Shown here: positions 36,201-40,645 of the stretch, in pieces
How the letters are laid out: every line of letters begins with the position of its first letter
Numbering within the stretch: the stretch's first letter is position 1
Source of the DNA: Liolophura sinensis
Lineage: Eukaryota; Mollusca; Polyplacophora; Chitonida; Chitonidae
Assembly (NCBI RefSeq): GCF_032854445.1
Contig: NC_088305.1
Coordinates: 13,645,606-13,687,716 of the forward strand
Length of the DNA stretch: 42,111 nucleotides
Direction: 5' to 3'
Made by a program: the position numbers and the translations under genes
Notes under the pieces: generated by a model
What the model was told of the DNA's origin: nothing
Database searches by the model: none
What the model saw: only the letters and a program-made list of their open reading frames with translations

Positions 36201-39200
36201 TTCAACTTGTCACATCTGTCTTCAACTGCCTTCAACTTGTCACATCTACCTTCAACTTGTCACATCTGCCTTTAACTGGTCACTACCTTCAACTTGTCAC
36301 ATCTGCCTTCAACTGGTCACATCTGCCTTCAACTGCCTTCAACTTGTCACATCTGCCTTTAACTTGTCACATCTAGCTTCAGCTTGTCACATCTACCTTC
36401 AACTTGTCACAACCTTCAACTTGTCACAACCTTCAACTTGTCACATCTGCCTTCAACTTGTCACATCTACCTTTAACTTGTTACATCTACCTTCAACTTG
36501 TCACATCAGCCCTCAGCTTGTCACATCAGCCTTTAACTTGTCACATCTGCCTTTAACTTGTCACTACCTTCAACTTGTGACATCTGCCTTCAACTTGTGA
36601 CATCTGCCTTCAACTGGTCACATCTGCCTTCAACTGCCTTCAACTTGTCACATCTACCTTCAACTTGTCACATCTGCCTTTAACTTGTCACTACCTTCAA
36701 CTTGTCACATCTGCCTTCAACTTGTCACATCTGTCTTCAACTGCCTTCAACTTGTCACATCTACCTTCAACTTGTCACATCTGCCTTTAACTGGTCACTA
36801 CCTTCAACTTGTCACATCTGCCTTCAACTGGTCACATCTGCCTTCAACTGCCTTCAACTTGTCACATCTGCCTTTAACTTGTCACATCTAACTTCAGCTT
36901 GTCACATCTACCTTCAACTTGTCACAACCTTCAACTTGTCACAACCTTCAACTTGTCACATCTGCCTTCAACTTGTCACATCTGCCTTTAACTTGTTACA
37001 TCTACCTTCAACTTGTCACATCAGCCCTCAGCTTGTCACATCAGCCTTTAACTTGTCACATCTGCCTTTAACTTGTCACATCTGCCTTCAACTGGTCACA
37101 TCTGCCTTCAACTGCCTTCAACTGGTCACATCTACCTTCAACTTGTCACATCTGCCTTTAACTTGTCACTACCTTCAATTTGTCACATCTGCCTTCAACT
37201 TGTCACATCTGCCTTCAACTGCCTTCAACTTGTCACATTAACCTTCAACTTGTCACATCTGCCTTTAACTTGTCACTACCTTCAACTTGTGACATCTGCC
37301 TTCAACTTGTCACATCTGCCTTGAACTTGTCACATCTGCCTTGAACTTGTCACACCTGCCTTCAACTTGTCACACCTGTCTTCAACTTGTCACATCTGCC
37401 TTCAACTTTTCACATCTGCACACCCACTCAGGAGAGTGCTACATCGGAGAATGGGAATTACATAAATGTGCTAGAGTGTTTCCAGGGACCCTGTGCGATT
37501 CTTTAACATGTGTTAACGCAGAGCAAGAAGAACCACTTTAGGGTAGATTTACAGTGTAGAAATATCACAATTGATGGGCCATGGAATTGAAATTGTGTAA
37601 TACATGTGTCAAATAATCTCAGAAAGTAATATAAATGTAATCGCATGTCCTTGGAGTCACCTTGGAGTCAACTCTGCTGCCAGAGCCCACAAGACCCACC
37701 ACTATTTCTTGTAAAATATGGGACACCTGGTCTGCTCATTTTAAACAATATATATGTAATTTTTGCCACTAATATTGATTTACTTTTTCTCACATGGTTT
37801 GACAAATTTTAGGAGAATTAGGGTAGATTTATTAATGGTGATGAAATACCAGAAGCCTGCCACCCACAGTCTGTAAGGTGAGGTAGTGGGTGGCAGCTGA
37901 AGCCTACTTAGTTCTGCATTCTCCAGGGCTATGTCAATTACATATCAGTTGGACTGTTTATGGAGCAAACAAAACGTTCTTGTTAATTTGACATCTTTGT
38001 GGGAGTTTTAGAGCAGTAGTCTAGTCATTCTTCCCTGTACATGCAGCTGTGTACAGTAACGTATGTCTTCATGTCCTCTCTATCTCTATTTTGCAGTATT
38101 TAACCAGGGTGATGAGGGAAAGTCATGGTATATTATTCTGAAAGGCTCCGTTAATGTGGTAATATATGGCAAGGTTAGTACATTTCACCGTTATTCAATT
38201 TGCCTGCTTGTTTTGTACTCTTTAACAGGGCTTCTTCAGGCCTTGACTACTTCATCGTTTACAGCTATTAATTCTGTCTTCTTTTTCCTATTGTATATGT
38301 TGATGAATTAACCGTAAACACTGATGAAGTAAATTAATAAATATTGGACATTTAATAAACTGAAGTTCATATCCCAAACACAATAGTTGAAGGGAGACAA
38401 CTCTCCCTTTTTTTTTAGGCTCACCAGTGTATCTTAATGACTTTCTGCCTTATTTCGTTACTTGGCTGTTGAGGTTTTTGCTGTTTCTTTTCAACTTATA
38501 CTGAAAAACGTTACTGTAATGTATGTTTCTGATGGATTTCGGTTTCGAGTTACCTTTAATAGTCAGTTTAACCCGGTTTCCTGGCCCTGATAATTAAAAA
38601 GGGATTATTGAGTACAGCGTAAAACACCAATCAAATAAATAAATAGAGTCAGTTCGAATATTTATTTAAATAAAGAAGGAAATTTGTAACAGTTACGTTT
38701 TTTGTGATTTGTATTCTCTAGGGTGTAGTATGTACATTACATGAGGGAGATGACTTTGGTAAACTGGCTCTGGTTAATGATGCTCCAAGGTAAATGATGT
38801 TACTTACTTTTCTAAAGAAAATGTCTTCTTCTTCACAGAGAGATACATGTACATATATTTTGGTTTGTTTTTTTTTTTACTTAGAAAATGTGAAATTCAA
38901 AAGCTTATAAAGTGTAATGGCAAGTGTATGTGAAAGTGAAGTTCATTTAAAATGAAATCTTGTGTATTATTAAGAGAAGTTCACTCCAGCTGGTATTTGC
39001 TTCAGAATGGAAACTTCCTAGAGCAGTCAGCTACATGTAATTTATGCATGATGTGGACGACAGGCCCTATGACAATGAGGTCGTAAGTTCAAATCCAGTG
39101 GTTGTTGGATTGGCTGCAGACTTTACTCAGGAGGTCTAATTACCACAGAGTTGTCATTGCCATCAAGCTCTGCCTAGTTTCCTTCACCCATAAAACTGAC

Positions 39201-40645
39201 AGCTGTCAGATATATGAAGATAAAGGTGCACATGTATGTGTATTCCAGAAGAGATAATAAAGTTCTTATCAAATAAAATAGATAACACAAATAACGTGTA
39301 GTACATGTAGTTGTGGTCTATAATTGATGGTGTTGTTGTTGTTTGTTCTCAGGGCAGCTACAATTGTACTAAGAGAAGACAACTGTCACTTCCTAAGGGT
39401 GGACAAAGAAGACTTCAATAGGATATTACGGGTGCGTTATATCATTGATTTCAGACTGAAACAATTAGTCTGCAAAAAAATGTCGAAATTAGTTGGATGA
39501 AATGTGGCCTGGTCAGATGGATTAAGTATTGCTGTTATTTCATGAAGTATTTGTCAGATGGAAGGACATTAACTGCTGTACATGAAAATAAATTGTTGTA
39601 CTGTTTTATTTTTGTATTTTTTTTTTCATCCAAGTATTAATTACATGTGAAACATTAGATTAAATGGTGGGCTTTCTGATGATATTGTGACTACGGCTCA
39701 GTTGCTTAGCGCACTAGCACAGAGTAATGACCCAGGAGCCTCTCACCAATGTGGTCGCTGTGAGTTCAAGTCCAGCTCATGCTGGCTTCCTCTCCGGCCG
39801 TATGTGGGAAGGTCTGGCAGCAACCTGCAGATGGTCGTGGGTTTCCCCCGGGCTCTGCCTGGTTTCCACCCACCATAATGCTGGCCACCTTCGTATAAGT
39901 GAAATATTCTTGAGTATGGCGTAAAACACCAATCAAATAATCAAAACACCGCCATAGAATTTACTGTTTTGAAAACATTTTACTCAGATGAATAAAAAGG
40001 TTTAATGGTCTTCCATCTGAGCCATACATGTACTTTATATTACTGTTTTATTTTCCTTTAAATTCACACCAAATATATTTGCAATAAAAATGTTAGAGCG
40101 GCATTTAAATAATGGTTAAATCAAGGTATACGAGCCTTAGCGATGCAGGTACAACCGCTCCAATCAGATAAATGTCACTCAAGCGCATTTGTTACTTGGG
40201 AATACGTGTGCATGTGGTTATGATGGTTTTCCAAGCCAGTGCCAAGCTCGGTGAGCTGAGATGATGTCATGGTGCAGCAGTAAGCTTCCCTTGATTGCAT
40301 TTTGAGAAATTCTTTTTAAGGTTTTTGTATATGTAAATTGAAAACAAATTTATTACACCTTAGGAACACAGTGGTGTTATGGCATAATGTAGTCTGTCAA
40401 ATTCTCTCTGCATTGATTCTGGATCCTGGACAAGAATTTATTTCTCACATATCAGTTGTGTTTTGTGTGTGTGTGTTTTTTTTCTTTATGGCTGAACTAG
40501 TGTATGTTTTCTCTTGATTTTTCTTAAACTAGGATGTTGAGGCCAACACTGTGAGGTTAAAAGAACACGGTCAGGATGTTTTAGTGTTGGAGAAAATACC
40601 CACCAATACTCAGACTCATGATGGATCCATTCACTCACATTACAA
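18074..40645 (+). CDS. RAPGEF4: EPAC-type cAMP-regulated Rap guanine-nucleotide exchange factor, N-terminal half (12 exons, partial at both ends)
   Basis: Seen: twelve exons (18074-18216, 24537-24625, 25743-25889, 27132-27189, 28943-29052, 29696-29924, 30309-30492, 31272-31417, 38097-38173, 38722-38789, 39353-39431, 40533-40645) all have AG acceptors and GT donors. Their phases fit without a frameshift, giving 1,443 nt and 480 complete residues. Domain order is CNB-A (about residues 15-125 of the joined fragment), linker (127-185), DEP (about 200-275) and CNB-B (about 335-460). Known: EPAC proteins bind cAMP and then activate Rap1/Rap2 at membranes; the protein is about 1,000 residues in vertebrates. 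Two CNB domains and a lysine in the CNB-B cassette ([12 protein letters not shown]) match EPAC2/RAPGEF4 rather than single-CNB EPAC1. Inferred: the coding start lies upstream, because the first exon opens inside a codon. The REM, RA and CDC25-homology exons lie beyond the window. Confidence 0.95.
18651..18803 (+). mobile_element. SINE family A with internal deletion, in the intron after exon a
   Basis: It starts at the B box (GTCACTGTGAGTTCAAGTCC) and jumps from GTGGGAGGTCTGTC to CTCCCACCATAATGC, losing about 60 bp of the middle domain. It ends CCAATCAAATGAAATAAATA. Confidence 0.9.
20908..21260 (+). mobile_element. SINE family C (tRNA-headed, CACTCACTC tail)
   Basis: The head GATAACACAGTTGGTAGAGC has a tRNA A-box pattern, and GGGTCAATCCTGGG sits where a B box is expected. 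The body ends GTTAAACCCCAAGCACTCAC TCACTC. Weak flanking repeats (TTNAACTTG) are present. Together with the copy at 27606 it defines a ~360-bp family. Confidence 0.88.
22324..22485 (-). mobile_element. SINE family A, 5'-truncated, antisense
   Basis: It runs from TTTATTTATTTATTTGATTG to TTCCCACGTATGACCGGAGG. The near-perfect duplication GATAGTGATATAA (22311-22323) / GATGGTGATATAA (22486-22498) marks a recent-looking insertion of a truncated copy. Confidence 0.93.
23283..23505 (+). repeat. Dispersed repeat D, copy 4
   Basis: It runs from ACTGTAATTTTTACGCC through GCCCTGAAATTGGCTAATCC and TTTTGTCTTCAAAATCTAAT to the GTTGCTCTTTTATACGCG region. The right end is degraded. Confidence 0.82.
24251..24463 (-). 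mobile_element. SINE family A, 5'-truncated, just upstream of exon b
   Basis: It runs from (TTTA)n GATTGGTGTTTTACGCCG to AACTCACAGTGACCGCATTA. It ends about 75 bp before the exon b acceptor, so its antisense body sits in the region where a branch point and pyrimidine tract are expected upstream. Confidence 0.92.
24537..24625 (+). CDS. RAPGEF4: EPAC exon b: beta-barrel core of CNB-A
   Basis: The acceptor is TTATGTTGCAG and the donor AAAG|GTGGGT (89 nt). The first two bases complete the Leu codon begun in the previous exon, and 29 codons follow, ending in phase 0. The sequence [20 protein letters not shown] carries the CNB pattern of a Gly-Asp/Glu turn, an aromatic, and a Leu-x-Gly strand. [10 protein letters not shown] follows. 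A SINE in reverse orientation ends about 75 bp before the acceptor, and a 22-bp minisatellite begins about 70 bp after the donor, so this small exon is tightly flanked by repeats. Confidence 0.93.
24626..25742 (+). other. Intron b/c, 1,117 bp
   Basis: GTGGGT to CATGTAG. About 70% is the 22-bp minisatellite. The remaining 275 bp before the acceptor shows nothing beyond an AT-rich context. Confidence 0.9.
24697..25466 (+). repeat. 22-bp minisatellite, about 35 copies
   Basis: The unit is GATATGGCTGTAATATTGCC followed by TT or AT. Copies up to about 24840 are more diverged (GTGTGGCTG, ATTGTGACTG); the middle and right parts are nearly uniform. A variant CCACAAAATGGCT recurs at about 24997 and 25150. 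The minus strand is free of stops in all frames, giving false open frames of up to 247 codons. It lies in the intron between exons b and c. Confidence 0.96.
25743..25889 (+). CDS. RAPGEF4: EPAC exon c: phosphate-binding cassette and C-terminal helix of CNB-A
   Basis: The acceptor is CATGTAG and the donor GGGAT|GTGAGT (147 nt, 49 codons, phase 0 at both ends). The cassette [16 protein letters not shown] keeps the Gly-Glu pair and the arginine that contact the ribose and phosphate of cAMP in CNB domains. The helix [15 protein letters not shown] follows. In EPAC2 this first site is known to bind cAMP more weakly than CNB-B and is not essential for activation. The string ACAG|GTAAAC at 25800-25809 looks like a donor inside the exon, but conserved coding continues through it, so it is read as coding. 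Confidence 0.93.
26172..26356 (-). mobile_element. SINE family A, old antisense copy
   Basis: Diverged copy from CATTTATTTATTTGAGTACT through GGCCAGCATAATGGTGGAGC to GAATTCAAAGTGACCACATT. It has several small deletions. Confidence 0.85.
26684..26832 (-). mobile_element. SINE family A, 5'-truncated, antisense
   Basis: It runs from TGTATTTATTTATTTGATGG to TGGTAGACCTTCCCATGAG. An 11-bp duplication TAAATGTGTTA lies at 26673-26683 and 26833-26843. Confidence 0.91.
27132..27189 (+). CDS. RAPGEF4: EPAC exon d: linker after CNB-A
   Basis: A short exon (58 nt) between GTTTTACAG and a GCG|GTAAGC donor, starting in phase 0 and ending one base into a codon. It encodes [19 protein letters not shown]. 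This corresponds to the stretch after CNB-A in EPAC2 (family pattern W-x-K/R-x-R-Q-x-M-x-G), which is poorly conserved. The exon is supported mainly by strong splice signals, exact phase continuity with both neighbours, and the right position. The ending is less certain than for the domain exons. Confidence 0.8.
27606..27969 (+). mobile_element. SINE family C, full length with target-site duplication
   Basis: The head is CCCGATAGCACAGTTGGTAG, the body is collinear with the copy at 20908, and the end is AAACCCCAAGCACTCACTCA ATCACTCACT. Flanking duplications are CTCAAAGTATGG (27594-27605) and CTCAAAATATGG (27970-27981). It lies in the intron between exons d and e. Confidence 0.92.
28361..28516 (+). 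repeat. 38-bp tandem repeat, four copies
   Basis: The unit GCAACAGCACAAATATTGTA plus TGTAACATGCAGTACATT recurs at 28363, 28401, 28439 and 28477 with few mismatches. It sits in the intron between exons d and e, and no function is visible. Confidence 0.93.
28763..28805 (-). repeat. Dispersed repeat D, end fragment
   Basis: On the minus strand it reads CCCTATTTCTTCAACCTTTT CACATGTTCG, matching the left end of the other copies. The rest is not recognisable. Confidence 0.6.
28943..29052 (+). CDS. RAPGEF4: EPAC exon e: basic interdomain linker between CNB-A and DEP
   Basis: The acceptor is CTCTTGCTAG and the donor CCTCG|GTGAGA (110 nt). The first two bases complete an Asp codon, then 36 codons follow, ending in phase 0. 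The product is hydrophilic with a basic cluster, [20 protein letters not shown], and ends in Pro/Ala-rich sequence just before the conserved PSEK start of the next exon. The linker is the fastest-changing part of the EPAC regulatory region, so homology alone does not prove the exon. Splice signals, phase and position do. RRRT matches the PKA consensus R-R-x-S/T. Confidence 0.8.
29053..29695 (+). other. Intron e/f, 643 bp
   Basis: GTGAGA to TTTTTAG. It contains a truncated SINE A (29186-29336). The 350 bp that follow are AT-rich with no recognised feature. Confidence 0.88.
29186..29336 (+). mobile_element. SINE family A, 5'-truncated
   Basis: Middle and 3' domains only, from CCGTACGTAGGAAGGTCTGT to AACACCAATCATATAAATAA. 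A 10-bp duplication ATCTAATGTC lies at 29176-29185 and 29337-29346. It sits in the intron between exons e and f. Confidence 0.93.
29696..29924 (+). CDS. RAPGEF4: EPAC exon f: DEP domain, first part
   Basis: The acceptor is GGGTTTTTAG and the donor CATG|GTCAGT (229 nt, 76 codons plus one base). It opens with [20 protein letters not shown] and continues through [31 protein letters not shown], and [21 protein letters not shown]. The W-L-M-x-Q helix and the R-x-Q-A-V-G-M-W-Q helix are the core of DEP domains and almost identical in pattern to EPAC2. Known: the DEP domain takes EPAC to membranes, and in EPAC1 it binds phosphatidic acid after cAMP activation. The exon is visibly GC-richer than the flanking introns. 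Confidence 0.96.
29925..30308 (+). other. Intron f/g, 384 bp
   Basis: GTCAGT to TTCCCAG. This is the shortest intron and the only one with no recognised repeat apart from a short ACACAC run near 30193. Confidence 0.88.
30309..30492 (+). CDS. RAPGEF4: EPAC exon g: end of DEP domain and link to CNB-B
   Basis: The acceptor is CTTTCCCAG and the donor AACC|GTGAGT (184 nt). The first two bases complete a Val codon, 60 codons follow, and two bases of a Pro codon remain. [15 protein letters not shown] closes the DEP fold. An acidic, variable loop follows ([20 protein letters not shown]), then [20 protein letters not shown] and LRKP, which EPAC2 keeps just before CNB-B. A G-run-rich minisatellite starts only 28 bp after this donor. 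Confidence 0.95.
30493..31271 (+). other. Intron g/h, 779 bp
   Basis: GTGAGT to GCCACAG. The left 60% is the 27/82-bp minisatellite. The right 310 bp is plain AT-rich sequence. Confidence 0.9.
30521..30961 (+). repeat. ~27-bp minisatellite organised in 82-bp three-unit blocks
   Basis: Units start GAGAAACCA and continue as ACTATGGCCAAGGGATAAGG, CCATGGCCCAGGGATAGG, or GTGTGACCTGGGGCAG. These three types alternate, and the block start recurs at 30596, 30678 and 30760 (82 bp apart). About 16 units in all. It lies in the intron after exon g, beginning 28 bp past the donor, and is rich in GGG and GGGG runs on the sense strand. Confidence 0.94.
31272..31417 (+). CDS. RAPGEF4: EPAC exon h: start of cyclic-nucleotide-binding domain B
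   Basis: The acceptor is TTTGGCCACAG and the donor GTCC|GTAAGA (146 nt: one base, 48 codons, one base). It reads [48 protein letters not shown]. This is the alpha-helical start of the regulatory cAMP-binding domain and is close to the vertebrate EPAC2 sequence throughout. The following intron is 6,679 bp and nearly all 20-bp satellite, and it splits CNB-B just before its first glycine-rich turn. Confidence 0.96.
31418..38096 (+). other. Intron h/i, 6,679 bp
   Basis: GTAAGA to TTTGCAG. The 20-bp satellite occupies 32080-37419 (80%). The segment 31620-31830 has short strings reminiscent of tRNA-derived SINEs (TTGTTTTAATCCCCATG), too weak to call. In 37420-38096 nothing was recognised. Confidence 0.9.
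32080..37419 (+). repeat. 5.3-kb satellite of a 20-bp unit inside the CNB-B intron
   Basis: The basic unit is ACTTGTCACATCTGCCTTCA, in about 267 unit-lengths. Shortened variants are common: 17-bp forms with TCACTACC or TCACAACC, and a 10-bp ACTGCCTTCA. CAGCTT/CATCAGCC variants recur. Larger blocks recur too: the marker CTAACTTCAGC lies at 32844, 33596, 34933, 35508 and 36888. The + strand unit has no stop codon in any frame and the period is not a multiple of three, which explains the many overlapping open frames of 60-275 codons; these are not genes. The array fills most of the intron 31418-38096. Confidence 0.97.
38097..38173 (+). CDS. RAPGEF4: EPAC exon i: beta core of CNB-B
   Basis: The acceptor is CTATTTTGCAG and the donor GGCAAG|GTTAGT (77 nt). 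The first two bases complete a Leu codon, followed by 25 codons. It encodes [20 protein letters not shown] and VIYGK, matching the strand-turn-strand of CNB-B in EPAC2 almost residue for residue. The exon lies about 680 bp beyond the end of the satellite. Confidence 0.96.
38174..38721 (+). other. Intron i/j, 548 bp
   Basis: GTTAGT to CTCTAG. Apart from the SINE A 3' fragment at 38568-38645, no feature was recognised. Confidence 0.88.
38568..38645 (+). mobile_element. SINE family A 3' fragment
   Basis: Fragments of the 3' domain survive: TTTAACCCGGTTTCCTGGCC, then GAGTACAGCGTAAAACACC and AATCAAATAAATAAATAG. It lies in the intron between exons i and j. Confidence 0.78.
38722..38789 (+). CDS. 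RAPGEF4: EPAC exon j: phosphate-binding cassette of CNB-B
   Basis: The acceptor is GTATTCTCTAG and the donor CCAAG|GTAAAT (68 nt: 22 codons and two bases). It reads [20 protein letters not shown] and AP, with the arginine of PRAA split across the intron. The position that is Glu in PKA and binds the ribose 2'-OH is Lys here (FGK). This is typical of EPAC2 and underlies the known selectivity of EPAC for 2'-O-modified cAMP analogues. The cassette looks intact. Confidence 0.96.
38790..39352 (+). other. Intron j/k, 563 bp
   Basis: GTAAAT to TTCTCAG. It contains the diverged SINE-like element at 39055-39280 and a short GTT repeat just before the acceptor. Confidence 0.87.
39055..39280 (+). mobile_element. 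Diverged SINE-like element
   Basis: GAGGTCGTAAGTTCAAATCC resembles a tRNA B box. AAGCTCTGCCTAGTTTCCTT with ACCCATAAAACTGACAGC resembles the family A 3' domain, and the end is TTCTTATCAAATAAAATAG. It is either an old family A relative or a different family with the same domain. Confidence 0.55.
39353..39431 (+). CDS. RAPGEF4: EPAC exon k: hinge helix region of CNB-B
   Basis: The acceptor is TTTGTTCTCAG and the donor TACGG|GTGCGT (79 nt: one base finishing Arg, then 26 codons). It encodes [20 protein letters not shown] and FNRILR. These are the last barrel strands and the hinge helix that moves on cAMP binding. The GTGCGT donor is the weakest-looking of the set, but phase and homology leave little doubt. 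Confidence 0.95.
39432..40532 (+). other. Intron k/l, 1,101 bp
   Basis: GTGCGT to AACTAG. It contains the near-full SINE A at 39688-39940. A short GT-run with T-tract lies near 40455-40485. Nothing else was recognised. Confidence 0.88.
39688..39940 (+). mobile_element. SINE family A, near full length
   Basis: The head is slightly truncated (ACGGCTCAGTTGCTTAGCGC) with the B box GTGAGTTCAAGTCC. The body is well preserved to AACACCAATCAAATAATC. No clear target-site duplication was seen. It lies in the intron between exons k and l. Confidence 0.92.
40533..40645 (+). CDS. RAPGEF4: EPAC exon l: end of CNB-B and linker toward the REM domain; 3' end is the founder of a 61-bp tandem array
   Basis: The acceptor is CTTAAACTAG and the donor TTACAA|GTAAGT (113 nt: 37 codons and two bases of a Lys or Asn codon). 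It reads [23 protein letters not shown], then a variable tail [14 protein letters not shown]. The first part is the conserved lid/hinge-following segment of EPAC CNB-B; the tail corresponds to the low-complexity linker before REM. The exon's last 46 bases plus the donor are repeated 24 more times downstream. An in-frame TAA (40647-40649) follows immediately if this donor is not used. Confidence 0.93.

Noticed and set aside
32111-37541. Many overlapping + strand open frames with 20-residue repeats (up to 275 codons)
   Set aside because: They are products of the stop-free 20-bp satellite read in all frames. There is no splice context, no non-repetitive conserved part, and they lie inside an intron.
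2463-39940. SINE-derived open frames of 60-90 codons with recurring strings such as VSALAQRNDP or [11 protein letters not shown]
   Set aside because: They recur wherever family A SINEs occur and reflect the shared tRNA-headed element, not a protein family.
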